Below the pieces are notes generated by a model, which was given only the letters and a program-made list of their open reading frames with translations, was not told where the DNA came from and did not search any database. Positions 19,344 to 32,066 of a DNA stretch of 64,000 nucleotides are shown one piece after another (the stretch's first letter is position 1; each line of letters opens with the position of its first letter). The stretch is from Rhodobacteraceae bacterium HLUCCO18 (GTDB lineage Bacteria > Pseudomonadota > Alphaproteobacteria > Rhodobacterales > Rhodobacteraceae), in assembly GCA_001314805.1 (NCBI GenBank), contig LJSY01000010.1, forward strand, positions 20,936 through 84,935. The letters are read 5' to 3'. The translations under genes were made by a program, and so were the position numbers.

Positions 19344-21086
19344 ATGACCAGCTTTTCCGAACTGAACCTTAATCCCAAGGTCCTCAAGGCCGTTGTCGAA
19401 GCCGGCTACGAAACCCCCACACCGATCCAGGAAGGCGCCATTCCACCCGCGCTGGAAGGCCGCGATGTCCTTGGCATCGCGCAGACCGGCACCGGCAAGA
19501 CGGCAAGCTTCACGCTGCCGATGATCACCGCGCTTGCGCGGGGTCGGGCCCGGGCGCGCATGCCCCGCTCTCTGGTGCTGTGCCCCACGCGGGAACTGGC
19601 GGCGCAGGTGGCGGAAAACTTCGACACCTACGCCAAATACGTGAAGCTTACCAAAGCGCTCCTGATCGGGGGCGTCAGCTTCAAGGAACAGGATCAGCTG
19701 ATCGACAAGGGCGTGGACGTCCTGATCGCCACGCCCGGCCGCCTGCTCGACCATTTCGAGCGCGGCAAGCTCATCCTGACGGACGTGAAGGTCATGGTCG
19801 TCGACGAGGCCGATCGCATGCTCGACATGGGCTTCATCCCGGACATCGAGCGTATCTTCGGCCTTGTGCCCTTCACGCGGCAGACGCTGTTCTTCTCGGC
19901 CACCATGGCGCCCGAGATCGAGCGCATCACCAATACGTTCCTGTCGAACCCCGCACGCATCGAGGTCGCCCGGCAGGCCAGCGCGTCGGCCACGATCGAG
20001 CAACGCCTGATCGAGTTCACGCCCACGCGCCGCGACATGGCCGCCGGACAGAAGCGCGAGATGCTGCGCGCCGCGATCAACGCGGAGGGCGAGGCCTGCA
20101 CCAACGCGATCATCTTCTGCAACCGCAAGGTGGATGTGGATATCGTCGCCAAGTCGCTGAAGAAGCACGGCTTCGACGCCGAGCCGATCCACGGCGATCT
20201 GGACCAGTCCCATCGCACGCGCACGCTCGACGGCTTCCGCGCCGGAACGATCCGGTTTCTCGTGGCCTCCGACGTGGCCGCGCGGGGGCTCGACATCCCA
20301 AGCGTAAGCCATGTGTTCAACTACGACGTCCCCAGCCACGCCGAAGATTACGTGCACCGCATCGGCCGCACCGGCCGCGCGGGACGCAAGGGCGTCGCCA
20401 TCTCGCTGGCGGTGCCTTCGGACGGGAAGTATCTCGACGCGATCCAGGGCCTGATCGAAACCACGATCCCCCGGGTCGAGCCGCCATGGTCCCCCGAGGA
20501 TCGACCGGCGCGCGGCGGCCGGAAGGAAGCGCCCGAGGCGGAAGTCGAGAAACCCACCCGGCGGAGTCGTGCCCGGCGCGCAAGCCCGCGGGAGGAGGCG
20601 CCCGAACCCGCCGCAGCGACACCGGACGAGACCGCGTCCGAAACCCGGACCGAGACGGCCCCCGAGCCGGAGCCGCAGCCCGAGCGCCGGCCGCGCCGTG
20701 AACGCGGTGATCGGGGCGGCCGCTCCGGCGGGCGGGGACGCGATACCGTGGTGGGACTGGGCGATCACCTGCCCGGCTTCATCGCGATGAGTTTCGACGA
20801 ACGACGCGGCGGCCCCGCGCGGGACTTCGCGGAGGCGGAGATCGCCGAGCCGGAGGCCGAGATCCCCGAGCCGGAGCCAGAGCCGGTAGAGACCGAAACC
20901 CCGGCCGAGGCGGAGACCTTCGAGGACGCGCCCAAGCCCAAGCGCCGTCGCAGCCGCGCGAAAAAAACGGATAGCCCCGCAGAGCCCGACAGCGCCGGGT
21001 CTGCCGGCACACACGAGGCCGATGCGCCAGACGCGGCGGATGGCACCGAACCCGCCGAGAATGACAGCGCCGATACGGCTGCCTAA
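19344..21086 (+). CDS. DEAD-box ATP-dependent RNA helicase (RhlE-like)
   Basis: AQTGTGKTASF, VVDEADRMLDMGF, SATM, HRIGRTGRAGRKG; acidic low-complexity tail. Confidence 0.95.
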   Translation: MTSFSELNLNPKVLKAVVEAGYETPTPIQEGAIPPALEGRDVLGIAQTGTGKTASFTLPMITALARGRARARMPRSLVLCPTRELAAQVAENFDTYAKYVKLTKALLIGGVSFKEQDQLIDKGVDVLIATPGRLLDHFERGKLILTDVKVMVVDEADRMLDMGFIPDIERIFGLVPFTRQTLFFSATMAPEIERITNTFLSNPARIEVARQASASATIEQRLIEFTPTRRDMAAGQKREMLRAAINAEGEACTNAIIFCNRKVDVDIVAKSLKKHGFDAEPIHGDLDQSHRTRTLDGFRAGTIRFLVASDVAARGLDIPSVSHVFNYDVPSHAEDYVHRIGRTGRAGRKGVAISLAVPSDGKYLDAIQGLIETTIPRVEPPWSPEDRPARGGRKEAPEAEVEKPTRRSRARRASPREEAPEPAAATPDETASETRTETAPEPEPQPERRPRRERGDRGGRSGGRGRDTVVGLGDHLPGFIAMSFDERRGGPARDFAEAEIAEPEAEIPEPEPEPVETETPAEAETFEDAPKPKRRRSRAKKTDSPAEPDSAGSAGTHEADAPDAADGTEPAENDSADTAA

Positions 21087-21433
21087 TCCGGAAACCGGTC
21101 GGCGATCAGCGCGCCAAGGGCGCGCCGGCTGAACTCCGTCAGGTCGAAGAGATAGGTGGCGCGCGTGCCTGTCATGCGCAGGCGGCGCGCCCTGTATTGT
21201 CCGAGGCTCGGGATCACGACGACGATCTCCTCGGCAAGGGCCAGCTCCGCCCCGGAGGCGTCACCAAGCTCGAGGTCCACACCCATGGCCGAGAGGGTCG
21301 TCACGCGAGCCGCATGAGCCGCATCGCCTATTCGCATCACGGCGGGCCTGATCTCGGCCGGAAGGTCCAGTCTGCGCGGCGCGACCGGCGTGTCCTCCAG
21401 ACAGGCCAGACCGGACGTTCTCATCATCGTCAT
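21083..21433 (-). CDS. PilZ-like domain protein
   Basis: LDLPAEIRPAVMRIGDAAHAARVTTLSAMGVDLEL...VVVIPSLGQYRARRLRMTG; weak PilZ-like pattern. Confidence 0.5.
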   Translation of the reverse strand: MTMMRTSGLACLEDTPVAPRRLDLPAEIRPAVMRIGDAAHAARVTTLSAMGVDLELGDASGAELALAEEIVVVIPSLGQYRARRLRMTGTRATYLFDLTEFSRRALGALIADRFPD

Positions 21434-21520
21434 TCCATACGCCTCCGGAAAAACGGGAGCCCGCGGGCCCCCGTGTCACCTCAGCATGGATGCGTTACGA
21501 GCACGTGAATGCGGGCGCGA

Positions 21521-23197
21521 TCACTCCGCCATCAGGCGGCTGATGAGGACGCTGACCTCGGGCTTCTTGCCGATCTCCGAGACGCAGACATCGCGGGCGG
21601 CACGCCGGACCGCCTCCTCCAGCTTGTCGTCGTCGTCGATGGTCTTGGCGCCAAGCCGGGGGAGCATCGCGGAAAGCTCCTCCTCGATCATCACCGCCAG
21701 ATCGCCGCCCTGTGCGCCGGTCTCGGGCAGACCGCGCAGCGCGACCCAGGCATCCTCGAGGATCTCGTCCTCCTCGTCGACGATGAGCGCCACGATCACG
21801 ATCCCGTTCAGCGCCAGCTTCATGCGATCGCGGATGACGCCGTCGAACGCCCCGATCAGCGCCGACCCGTCGAGATAGGTCTTGCCGACCTCGACATATT
21901 CGACGACCTGCGGCGCGTTGCCAGACAGCTCCACCATGGACCCGTTGGCGGCCACGATGCCAGTCATGCCCTTGGACAGCGCCAGGCGCGCATGTTCGGC
22001 CAGGTGGCGGTATTCGCCATGATTGGGCACCACGACCTGAGGGCGCAAGAGGTCGTGCATCGCCTCGATATCCGGCCGGTTCGCATGGCCCGAGACATGG
22101 TAGAAACCGGAGGCTTCGTCGACGATCAGCACGCCCTTTTCGGCCAGCGCGTTCTGGATGCGCGCGACCCCGATCTCGTTGCCGGGGATCGTCTTGGAGG
22201 AAAACAGGAACAGGTCGCCCTCTTTCAACTCATGGCCGAGGTAGCTGCCCCGGCTGAGCGCGGCCGACGCCGCGCGGCGTTCGCCCTGGCTGCCGGTGAC
22301 GATCAGCATCAGGCTGTCGCGCGGCACCTCGGTCGCTTCCTCGGGGCTGAGCGTGCGCGGGAAATCGGTCAGAACGCCCGCCTCCACGGCCGCCGTCACC
22401 ATCCGTTTCATCGCACGGCCCAGAAGGCAGATGGACCGCCCCTGCGCCACGCCCGCATCGGCCAGCGTCTTGAGCCGCGCCACGTTCGAGGCGAAGGTCG
22501 TGGCGACGACCATGCCACGCGCGTCCGCGATCAGCTTGCCGATGGGCTCGGGGAGCTGGCTTTCGGACCGGCCCGGATGACGCGAGAACACGTTGGTGGA
22601 ATCGCAGATGAAGGCCTTCACGCCGCGGCCCGCGATGTCGCGGAACATCTCCTCGTCGAAGGCCTCGCCGACCACCGGATCGCGGTCGATCTTGAAGTCG
22701 CCGGAGTGGACGACGCGGCCCCCGGGCGTGTCGATCACCAGCGCCGCCGCCTCGGGGATCGAGTGGCTGACCGGCGCGAACTGCACGCGGAAGGGGCCGG
22801 CCTCGACCACTGCCGGGTAAGCCTCGACGACGCGCACCTGTTCGGGGTCCTGCCCCACTTCCTCCATCTTGCGGCGGGCGTGGATGGCGGTGAAGGCGCG
22901 CGCGTAGACCGGCGCGCGCAGGCGCGACCACAGATGGCCGAGCCCACCCACATGGTCCTCGTGCGCATGGGTGATGAAAATCCCCTCGATCCGGTCGGCG
23001 CGCTCGGCCAGCCAGTCGATATCGGGCAGGATCAGGTCGACGCCCGGCTGGCCGTCCATGTCGGGAAAGGCCACGCCCGTGTCCACGACGATCAGACGCT
23101 CCGCGCCCTTGTCGCCATAGCCGTAGACGTAACAATTCATTCCGATCTCCCCCGCGCCGCCGAGGGGAAGGTAGATCAGCCGGTTGCGATCGGTCAT
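21521..23197 (-). CDS. rnj: Ribonuclease J
   Basis: THAHEDHVGGL metallo-beta-lactamase motif, GDFKIDRDPV, TGSQGERRAA, VSGHANRPDIEAM; 558 aa. Confidence 0.95.
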   Translation of the reverse strand: MTDRNRLIYLPLGGAGEIGMNCYVYGYGDKGAERLIVVDTGVAFPDMDGQPGVDLILPDIDWLAERADRIEGIFITHAHEDHVGGLGHLWSRLRAPVYARAFTAIHARRKMEEVGQDPEQVRVVEAYPAVVEAGPFRVQFAPVSHSIPEAAALVIDTPGGRVVHSGDFKIDRDPVVGEAFDEEMFRDIAGRGVKAFICDSTNVFSRHPGRSESQLPEPIGKLIADARGMVVATTFASNVARLKTLADAGVAQGRSICLLGRAMKRMVTAAVEAGVLTDFPRTLSPEEATEVPRDSLMLIVTGSQGERRAASAALSRGSYLGHELKEGDLFLFSSKTIPGNEIGVARIQNALAEKGVLIVDEASGFYHVSGHANRPDIEAMHDLLRPQVVVPNHGEYRHLAEHARLALSKGMTGIVAANGSMVELSGNAPQVVEYVEVGKTYLDGSALIGAFDGVIRDRMKLALNGIVIVALIVDEEDEILEDAWVALRGLPETGAQGGDLAVMIEEELSAMLPRLGAKTIDDDDKLEEAVRRAARDVCVSEIGKKPEVSVLISRLMAE

Positions 23198-23973
23198 ATG
23201 GCGCCTTGGTCCTTGTTGTGATTATAGATGACCGTCAGGCCATGCATGGTCAGGTCGTCTTCGATCCGGTCGAATAGCACGTCGCCCTGCGAGAACAAAG
23301 ACGCAAGGCCGCCGGTTCCGATGATCTGCATGCTCCGGTCATATTCGCCGCGAATGCGGTCGCAGACGCCGCGCACAAGGCCCACGTAGCCCCAGAAGAC
23401 GCCGGACTGCATGCATTCGACGGTGTTGGTGCCGATCACCTTCTGAGGCTTGGTCACGTCGACATGCGGAAGTGCTGCCGCGGCGTGGTGCAGCGCCTCG
23501 AGGCTGAGATTGACGCCGGGCGCGATCACGCCGCCGACGTAAGCGCCGTCATGGGCCACAACGTCAAAGGTGGTCGCGGTGCCGAAATCCACCACGATCA
23601 GGTCGCCGCCGTGCCTGTCAAAAGCGCCGGCGGTGTTCACCAGCCGGTCGGGCCCCACCTGCGTGCCCCGATCCACGCGCGGCTGCGTGGGCAGCAGGCA
23701 TTCTGGCTTGCCGACGACAAGGGGCCGCGTGTCGAAATACCGGTCGCAAAGCACGCGCAGGTTGAAGACCACCCGCGGCACGGTCGATGAGACGATGCAA
23801 TCCGTGATCGGCACATGCAGACCGTGATGACCCATCAGCGTCGAGAACCAGACATAGTACTGGTCGGCGGTGCGCTGATGCTCCGTCGCGGTTCTCAGCG
23901 TGCAGAGAAACCGCTCCCCGTCCCAGACGCTGAAGACCGTGTTGGTGTTTCCGCAGTCGATGCAAAGCAGCAT
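23194..23973 (-). CDS. coaX: Type III pantothenate kinase
   Basis: LLCIDCGNTNTVFSVWDG, DLIVVDFGTATTFDVV, GGVIAPGVNLSLEAL. Confidence 0.96.
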   Translation of the reverse strand: MLLCIDCGNTNTVFSVWDGERFLCTLRTATEHQRTADQYYVWFSTLMGHHGLHVPITDCIVSSTVPRVVFNLRVLCDRYFDTRPLVVGKPECLLPTQPRVDRGTQVGPDRLVNTAGAFDRHGGDLIVVDFGTATTFDVVAHDGAYVGGVIAPGVNLSLEALHHAAAALPHVDVTKPQKVIGTNTVECMQSGVFWGYVGLVRGVCDRIRGEYDRSMQIIGTGGLASLFSQGDVLFDRIEDDLTMHGLTVIYNHNKDQGAI

Positions 23974-23996
23974 GGGCCGCCCTCCCTGCCATAGTC

Positions 23997-24752
23997 CTAG
24001 AAGAAAATCTCGGCCGCCGCGATGCGTCGTGTGCCCCCCGGCGTGTCGAGAACCAGATTGCCGGCACCATCCACGTCCCGGAACGTTCCGGTGATCACTT
24101 CATTCGGAAGGCGCGCGGTGATGACCTCTCCCAGCCGGGCGGCCTGCGCGAGCCAGGCTGTGCGGATGGGCTCGAACCCGTAGGTCTTGAACTGCCGCTC
24201 GTGGGCATCGAAGGCGGCGGCCAGCGGGTCGAGGAAACCCTCCGGCGTGATATCGAGGCCCGTAGCCGTCCTCAGGCTAACCGGCGCGAGGGCACCTGGC
24301 TCCACCTCATCCGGTGCAGGGGCGGCGGCGAGGTTGACGCCCACGCCGATCACGAGGTGGGACACACCCCCGCGCCCGTCGCCCTGGCTTTCCAGAAGGA
24401 TGCCCGCGATCTTGCCGCCCTTGACAAGCACGTCGTTCGGCCATTTCAGCGTCACGTCCGCCGCCGCCACGCCAACCGCGCGGAACGTGTCGGCAAGGGC
24501 CAGCGACATCACGAAGGAGCGAAGCGCGGCCTCGGACGGACCGCCAGCGGGGCGCATCAGGAGCGAGGCCGCGAAATTGCCCGGCGGCATATGCCACGCC
24601 CGGCCGCGGCGGCCGCGTGCGGCCGTCTGAACAAGAGCAAGCGTCCATTCCGGCCCCGGCACGCCGCCTTCGGCGCGACGCGCGGCCTCGGCCATGGTGC
24701 TGTCGGTCTGGGCGAGGGTCCTGCAGCCCACGCCCTCGGGCCAGGTGCCCAT
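23997..24752 (-). CDS. birA: Biotin--[acetyl-CoA-carboxylase] ligase
   Basis: TDSTMAEAAR, ARGRRGRAWHMPPGNFAASLLMRP, LKWPNDVLV, GVGVNL. Confidence 0.95.
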   Translation of the reverse strand: MGTWPEGVGCRTLAQTDSTMAEAARRAEGGVPGPEWTLALVQTAARGRRGRAWHMPPGNFAASLLMRPAGGPSEAALRSFVMSLALADTFRAVGVAAADVTLKWPNDVLVKGGKIAGILLESQGDGRGGVSHLVIGVGVNLAAAPAPDEVEPGALAPVSLRTATGLDITPEGFLDPLAAAFDAHERQFKTYGFEPIRTAWLAQAARLGEVITARLPNEVITGTFRDVDGAGNLVLDTPGGTRRIAAAEIFF

Positions 24753-24753
24753 C

Positions 24754-26193
24754 TCAGCGCAGCAGCATCTCTGCGGCGGCGGCGGCGGGCGCTTCGATCC
24801 CGAAAAGGTTCACCACGCCCAGCACCATGATCGCGGCCGAGGCCAGCAGGCCCGCGTAGGGCAGGATCGGCATGGCCCCGTCGATCCCCTCGCGCGGTTC
24901 GCCGAAATACATCAGGTAGACGATGCGCAGGTAGTAGAAGGCCCCGATCACCGAGGCGATCACGCCGGCCACCGCCAGCCATACGAGGTCCGCGTCCACC
25001 GCCGCCAGAAGCACGGCATATTTGCCGAAGAAGCCCACCAGCGGCGGCACGCCCGCGAGGCTGAACATCAGCACCAGAAGCGCCATCGCCTTGGTCCCGT
25101 CACGGCTGGCGAAACTGGACAGCGCGGAAATCTCGGTTACGTGGCGGCCGTCCTTCTCCATCGTCAGGATGAAGGCGAAGGTGCCGATATTCATCGTCAC
25201 GTAGATCGCCATGTAGATCAGCATCGCCTCGACACCCTGCGCCGTTCCGGCGGCAAGTCCCATCAGCGCGAAGCCCATGTGAGAGATCGACGAATAGGCC
25301 ATGAGGCGCTTGATATCGGTCTGACCGATCGCGGCGATGGCGCCGACGAACATGGACAGCACCGACAGGAAGGCCACGATCTGCTGCCACTCGCCCACGG
25401 CGCCGCCAAAGGCGTCGTGCACCACGCGCGCGAAAAGCGCCATCGCCGCGACCTTGGGCGCGGTCGCGAAAAGCGCCGTGATCGCGGTGGGCGAGCCCTC
25501 GTAGACATCCGGCGTCCACATGTGGAAGGGCGCGGCCGAGACCTTGAAGGCAAGGCCTGCGCTGACGAAGACAAGCCCGAAGAGCAGACCCAGAGACATC
25601 TCGCCCGACAGGGCCGTCTCGATGATGCCCGCGAATTGCGTCGTGCCCGCGAAGCCGTAGACCAGCGACGCGCCGAACAACAGCAGGCCCGAGGACAGCG
25701 CGCCGAGGATGAAGTATTTCAGACCCGCCTCGGTCGACCGCACGCTGTCACGACGGAGCGAGGCGATGACATAAAGCGCCAGCGACTGCAGCTCCAGCCC
25801 CATGTAGAGCGCGATCAGGTCACCCGCCGAGACCATCACCATCATGCCCACCACGGACAGGGTGACGAGCACGGGGTATTCGAACCTCAGCAGGTCGTTG
25901 CGCGCCATGTAGTCCTGCCCGATCAGAAGGACCGCCGCCGCCGAGAACAGGATCGTGACCTTGGCGAAACGGGCGAAGGCGTCGTCCACGAACATGCCGT
26001 CGAAGGCCACCCGCGTCCCCGATCCGGTCAGCGCGATATAGGCCCCCATGATCGCCAGCAGAAGCGCCGTACCCCAGGTCAGCGCGGGCGCGAGCCCGTC
26101 CTTGGAGGTGTAGACCGCCCCAAGAAGCGCCCCCATCGCGAAGAGCGACAGGACGATCTCGGGCAGGATGACAGCAAGATCGGGGCCGAGCAT
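24754..26193 (-). CDS. nuoN: NADH-quinone oxidoreductase subunit N
   Basis: Antiporter-like multispan protein; last gene of the nuo order. Confidence 0.96.
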   Translation of the reverse strand: MLGPDLAVILPEIVLSLFAMGALLGAVYTSKDGLAPALTWGTALLLAIMGAYIALTGSGTRVAFDGMFVDDAFARFAKVTILFSAAAVLLIGQDYMARNDLLRFEYPVLVTLSVVGMMVMVSAGDLIALYMGLELQSLALYVIASLRRDSVRSTEAGLKYFILGALSSGLLLFGASLVYGFAGTTQFAGIIETALSGEMSLGLLFGLVFVSAGLAFKVSAAPFHMWTPDVYEGSPTAITALFATAPKVAAMALFARVVHDAFGGAVGEWQQIVAFLSVLSMFVGAIAAIGQTDIKRLMAYSSISHMGFALMGLAAGTAQGVEAMLIYMAIYVTMNIGTFAFILTMEKDGRHVTEISALSSFASRDGTKAMALLVLMFSLAGVPPLVGFFGKYAVLLAAVDADLVWLAVAGVIASVIGAFYYLRIVYLMYFGEPREGIDGAMPILPYAGLLASAAIMVLGVVNLFGIEAPAAAAAEMLLR

Positions 26194-26203
26194 GCGTGTT
26201 ACC

Positions 26204-27748
<1,545 letters not shown>

Positions 27749-27757
27749 GGCTCGGCC

Positions 27758-29842
27758 TCAGCCCCCGCTCGACAGCGTCGCCCAGGTGATCAGGACCACG
27801 ATCCCGAGGACCATCGCGAAGGCGTAGTGAAAGATGTAGCCCGACTGCGCCCGGCTGAGCGTGCGGGTGAAGAAGGGGATGATCCCCATGGCAAGCCCGT
27901 TGATCCCGCCATCGATCACCGACCCGTCGCCGCCCTTCCACAGGAAACGTCCCAGCCACTGCGCGGGACGCACGATGAGGAAGTCGTAGGCCTCGTCGAA
28001 ATACCACTTGTTCAGCAGGAAGTTGTAGAGCGGCTTCTGGCTCTGCGCGAGGCGGCCCGGGATGGACGGGTTGAGGATGTAGAACCACAAGGCGGTCACG
28101 AAGCCCAGGATCATCGCCACGAAGGGGCTGAACTTGACCCAGAGCGGCACGTAATGCGCTTCGTTCAGGACGTCGTTGTCCGGGGCGGCGTGGATCGCGC
28201 CCTCGCCCGGCGGGCTGGTGAAGACGTAGTGGTGATCGGCGCCGTGGCTGTCTTCTGCCTCGGTGGCGTGGTCCTCCCCGTCGCCGCCCTCGGCATAGGT
28301 GTCTTCGTACTCGACACCGAAGAACGTCGCGACCTGGTCGGTCTTGCCGAAAAAGCTGTTGTACCAAACGACGCCGGAGAACACGGCGCCGATGGCCAGC
28401 ACGCCCAGCGGCACCAGCATGGTCATGGGGCTCTCATGGGCGTGGTCATGGGTGTGCCTGTTGCCCCGCGCCTCGCCGAAGAAGGTCAGGAACATCAGCC
28501 GCCAGGAATAGAAGCTGGTGAAGACCGCCGCGACGATCAGCGCCCAGAAGGCGAAGGACCCCAGGTCGCCGCCGAAGGCATAGGCGCTTTCGACCACCGC
28601 GTCCTTCGAGAAGAAACCGGCGAAGCCGAAATAGGTGGTGGGGATGCCGACGCCCGTGATGGCGAGCGTGCCGATCATCATGGCCCAGTAGGTATAGGGG
28701 ATCTTCTTCCTCAGGCCGCCATAGTTCCGCATGTCCTGTTCGTGATGCATCGCGTGGATGACCGAACCCGCGCCGAGAAACAGCATCGCCTTGAAAAAGG
28801 CGTGGGTGAAGAGGTGGAACATCGCGACCGAATAGACGCCCACGCCCGCCGCCACGAACATGTAGCCGAGCTGCGAGCAGGTCGAATAGGCGATCACGCG
28901 CTTGATGTCGTTCTGCACGAGGCCGACGGTGGCCGCGAAGAAGGCCGTGGCGGCGCCGATGATGATGATGAAATTCGTGGCAAAGGGCGCGTATTCCATG
29001 ATCGGCGACATGCGGCAGACGAGGAAGACGCCCGCCGTCACCATGGTCGCGGCATGGATCAGCGCCGAGACCGGCGTCGGGCCCTCCATCGCGTCCGGAA
29101 GCCAGGTGTGCAGGAAGAGCTGCGCCGACTTGCCCATCGCCCCGATGAAAAGAAGCATCGCGATCGTGTTTGCCGCGTTCACCTCGTAACCTAGGAAGGG
29201 GAAGGTCGTCTCCATCAGGTCGGGACCCATGGCGAGGATCACGTCGAACTGGATCGAATCCGCCATCCAGTAGAGCGCGAAGATGCCCAGCAGGAAGCCG
29301 AAGTCGCCAACGCGGTTCACGATGAACGCCTTCATCGCCGCCGACCCGGCAGACGGCTTGCGGTAGTAGAACCCGATCAGCAGGTAGGAGGCGACGCCCA
29401 CGCCCTCCCAGCCGAAGAAGAGCTGCAGTAGGTTGTCCGCCGTCACCAGCATCAGCATGGCGAAGGTGAAGAACGACAGGTAGGCGAAGAAGCGCGGCCG
29501 GTAGCTCTCGCCCTCCCTGAAGTTGTCGTCATGGGCCATGTAGCCGAAGGAATAGAGATGCACGAGCGCGGAGACGGTCGTGATCACGATCAGCATGATC
29601 GCCGTCAGCCGGTCGACCCGGATCGACCAGTCGGTAAAGAGCGTCCCGCTCTCGATCCAGGTGAAGAGCGTGCGGGTATAGGTCTCGCCGTCGAAGCCGA
29701 GAAAGATCACCCAGCTCAGCAGCATCGACAGGAACAGAAGGCCGGTCGCAACGACACAGGCGGCCTGCTCGCCGATCAGCCGCCAGGTGAACCCGCAGAC
29801 AAGCGCGCCGACGAGCGGGGCGAAGAGGAGGATCGTTTCCAT
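27758..29842 (-). CDS. nuoL: NADH-quinone oxidoreductase subunit L
   Basis: [34 protein letters not shown]; 694 aa. Confidence 0.97.
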   Translation of the reverse strand: METILLFAPLVGALVCGFTWRLIGEQAACVVATGLLFLSMLLSWVIFLGFDGETYTRTLFTWIESGTLFTDWSIRVDRLTAIMLIVITTVSALVHLYSFGYMAHDDNFREGESYRPRFFAYLSFFTFAMLMLVTADNLLQLFFGWEGVGVASYLLIGFYYRKPSAGSAAMKAFIVNRVGDFGFLLGIFALYWMADSIQFDVILAMGPDLMETTFPFLGYEVNAANTIAMLLFIGAMGKSAQLFLHTWLPDAMEGPTPVSALIHAATMVTAGVFLVCRMSPIMEYAPFATNFIIIIGAATAFFAATVGLVQNDIKRVIAYSTCSQLGYMFVAAGVGVYSVAMFHLFTHAFFKAMLFLGAGSVIHAMHHEQDMRNYGGLRKKIPYTYWAMMIGTLAITGVGIPTTYFGFAGFFSKDAVVESAYAFGGDLGSFAFWALIVAAVFTSFYSWRLMFLTFFGEARGNRHTHDHAHESPMTMLVPLGVLAIGAVFSGVVWYNSFFGKTDQVATFFGVEYEDTYAEGGDGEDHATEAEDSHGADHHYVFTSPPGEGAIHAAPDNDVLNEAHYVPLWVKFSPFVAMILGFVTALWFYILNPSIPGRLAQSQKPLYNFLLNKWYFDEAYDFLIVRPAQWLGRFLWKGGDGSVIDGGINGLAMGIIPFFTRTLSRAQSGYIFHYAFAMVLGIVVLITWATLSSGG

Positions 29843-29849
29843 GGGTCTC

Positions 29850-30158
29850 TCAGCCCTTCATCACGTTGACGTCTTCGACCGCGATCGTGCCCCGATTGCG
29901 GAAGAAGCACACCAGGATCGCAAGGCCGATCGCGGCCTCGGCGGCGGCGACGGTCAGGATGAACAGAGTAAAGACCTGCCCCGAGAGATCACCGAGATAG
30001 GAGGAGAAGGCGACGAGGTTGATGTTGACCGCAAGAAGCATCAGCTCGACCGACATCAGGATGATGATGACGTTCTTCCGGTTCAGGAAGATGCCGAAAA
30101 TGCCGATGACGAAAAGCGCCGAGGCCACCGTCAGATAGTGTTCCAGTCCGATCGTCAT
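29850..30158 (-). CDS. nuoK: NADH-quinone oxidoreductase subunit K
   Basis: [32 protein letters not shown]. Confidence 0.97.
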   Translation of the reverse strand: MTIGLEHYLTVASALFVIGIFGIFLNRKNVIIILMSVELMLLAVNINLVAFSSYLGDLSGQVFTLFILTVAAAEAAIGLAILVCFFRNRGTIAVEDVNVMKG

Positions 30159-30282
30159 GTCGTCCCTCCGGGGGCGCGCCCCTGGTCTTTCATCCTGCGC
30201 CGCGGTTGGCCGCGGTCGGTGTTCAATCTGTCGTGCGAGGACCGGCGGATGCGCCTGTTCGCACGAACGATCGGAGCAGGGC

Positions 30283-30897
30283 TTACAGCCCCTGCCCCGG
30301 CTTCACGTCCTTCAGTTCCATGGCCTTCGCCGGATCGCGATACATCTGCGCCAGCACGTCCTGCCGCTTGATGTCGGCGCGGTGGCGCAGCGTCAGCACG
30401 ATCGCCCCCACCATCGCCACCAGGAGGATCAGCCCCGACAGCTGGAAGGCCAGGAAATACCCGTCATACAGGATCAGGCCCAGCGCCTGCGTGTTATGCG
30501 CCTCGTCGAGGGGCGGCGTCGGGTTGCCGAGCCGCGTGTCGATCCCTTCCGAGAAGGTCCAGCTGCCATAGGCCAGCCCCAACTGCATCAGCAGCACGAC
30601 ACCGATCAGCGCCGCCAGCGGAATGTACTTGGCCATCTCGGCCTTGAGACGGGCGAAATCGACGTCGAGCATCATCACCACGAAGAGGAACAGCACCGCG
30701 ACCGCACCCACGTAGACGATGATCAGAAGCATCGCGACGAACTCCGCGCCCAGCAGCACGAACAGCCCCGCCGCCGAAAGGAAGGCCAGGATCAGCCACA
30801 GGACCGAATGTACCGGGTTGCGCGCCGTGACCGTCAGAAGCCCGCCCGTCACCACGCAGATCGCGAAGAGGTAGAAGGTGAAATCCGCAACAGACAT
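30283..30897 (-). CDS. nuoJ: NADH-quinone oxidoreductase subunit J
   Basis: [52 protein letters not shown]. Confidence 0.96.
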   Translation of the reverse strand: MSVADFTFYLFAICVVTGGLLTVTARNPVHSVLWLILAFLSAAGLFVLLGAEFVAMLLIIVYVGAVAVLFLFVVMMLDVDFARLKAEMAKYIPLAALIGVVLLMQLGLAYGSWTFSEGIDTRLGNPTPPLDEAHNTQALGLILYDGYFLAFQLSGLILLVAMVGAIVLTLRHRADIKRQDVLAQMYRDPAKAMELKDVKPGQGL

Positions 30898-30898
30898 C

Positions 30899-31312
30899 TC
30901 AGTCCTCCGCACCCTCGAGGGCGTCCTTCGCCAGGTCCATCGCCTTGTTCATGGCCGGCACGCCGCCGAACATCGCGGCCATGGCGATGGCTTCGGCGAT
31001 CTCCTGCTTGGTGGCGCCCGCTTCGACCGCGTGGCGCACGGTCAGGCGGATCTGCGCCTCGGCCACCGCGCCCTGGATCGTGAGGCCCTGAAGCGTCAGC
31101 AGAAGCCGCGTCTTGGCGTCCAGCCCCTCGGGGTTGAACTGCTTGCCCCAGAACGCCTCCAGCATCTCGGCGGGCACCGTGGGCCAGAGCTTGTCCATGG
31201 AGGCCATGTTGAACTGGGCCATGGCCGGGTTCACGGCCTTGACCCAGCCCTCGGCCATTTCCTGCGTCTGGCGGAACATCGCCTCGAACGGGTTTTGCGG
31301 TGTGTGGTTCAT
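30899..31312 (-). CDS. Carboxymuconolactone decarboxylase-like protein with phasin-like N-terminus
   Basis: [63 protein letters not shown]-terminal [31 protein letters not shown]. Confidence 0.8.
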   Translation of the reverse strand: MNHTPQNPFEAMFRQTQEMAEGWVKAVNPAMAQFNMASMDKLWPTVPAEMLEAFWGKQFNPEGLDAKTRLLLTLQGLTIQGAVAEAQIRLTVRHAVEAGATKQEIAEAIAMAAMFGGVPAMNKAMDLAKDALEGAED

Positions 31313-31803
31313 CTGTAGGGCGCGTCCATCTCGAGATTGCGGGCGATCTCGGCCTCCCAGCGGTCGCCGTTCTCGAGAAGCTTCTGCTTGTCGTAGAACA
31401 GCTCCTCCCGCGTCTCGGTGGCGAACTCGAAATTCGGGCCTTCGACGATGGCGTCGACCGGGCAGGCCTCCTGGCAGAAGCCGCAGTAGATGCATTTGGT
31501 CATGTCGATGTCGTAGCGCGTGGTGCGGCGCGAGCCGTCCTCGCGCGGTTCGGCGTCGATGGTGATGGCCTGCGCGGGGCAGATCGCCTCGCAGAGCTTG
31601 CAGGCGATGCAGCGTTCCTCGCCATTGGGATAGCGGCGCAGTGCGTGTTCTCCGCGGAACCGGGGGCTGAGTGGCCCCTTCTCATGCGGGTAGTTCACCG
31701 TGGCCTTGGGCGCGAAGAAATACTTAAGCCCAAGGCCGAGCCCCTTCAGCATGTCCTGCATCAGGAAGTACTTCGTGGCGCGGGTCCAGTCGATCTGGGT
31801 CAT
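31309..31803 (-). CDS. nuoI: NADH-quinone oxidoreductase subunit I
   Basis: Two 4Fe-4S motifs [12 protein letters not shown] and [16 protein letters not shown]. Confidence 0.97.
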   Translation of the reverse strand: MTQIDWTRATKYFLMQDMLKGLGLGLKYFFAPKATVNYPHEKGPLSPRFRGEHALRRYPNGEERCIACKLCEAICPAQAITIDAEPREDGSRRTTRYDIDMTKCIYCGFCQEACPVDAIVEGPNFEFATETREELFYDKQKLLENGDRWEAEIARNLEMDAPYR

Positions 31804-31804
31804 A

Positions 31805-32065
31805 TTAGTCAGCCTCCGGATCAAATCCGTCTATCGTAGTCACCTGCCACTCGGTGAAAGGTGGGTTGACTCCAATCGTTGTAGACATCGCCCCGCGCTC
31901 CAAGAGCGTTGTGTTGATGATCTTCTGAGCGGCATTCTTGGTACTCGTCTGCGCGATGACTTCGCCATTGAAGTCAATCTCAAAGCCGCCAGAACTGGGA
32001 CAAGCTACCGTTACGACGATTCCGTCCAGTGTTCTTCGATAGGCCTTCATGAACTTATCGGCCAT
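31805..32065 (-). CDS. Small protein of unknown function inside the nuo operon
   Basis: [34 protein letters not shown]..., overlaps no other gene; sits between nuoI and nuoH; visibly more AT-rich than neighbours. Confidence 0.6.
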   Translation of the reverse strand: MADKFMKAYRRTLDGIVVTVACPSSGGFEIDFNGEVIAQTSTKNAAQKIINTTLLERGAMSTTIGVNPPFTEWQVTTIDGFDPEAD

Positions 32066-32066
32066 G

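Noticed and set aside
19155-21014. 619-aa minus-strand ORF
   Set aside because: Antisense to the DEAD-box helicase; composition artefact.
20520-21060. Acidic repeat EAEIAEPEAEIPEPEPEPVETETPAEAE as a tandem repeat element
   Set aside because: Ordinary low-complexity helicase tail; no DNA-level repeat unit.
19344-23197. DEAD helicase plus RNase J as a degradosome locus
   Set aside because: The genes are convergent, separated by a PilZ-like gene, and no direct evidence links them beyond proximity.
21509-23221. 570-aa plus-strand ORF
   Set aside because: Antisense to RNase J.
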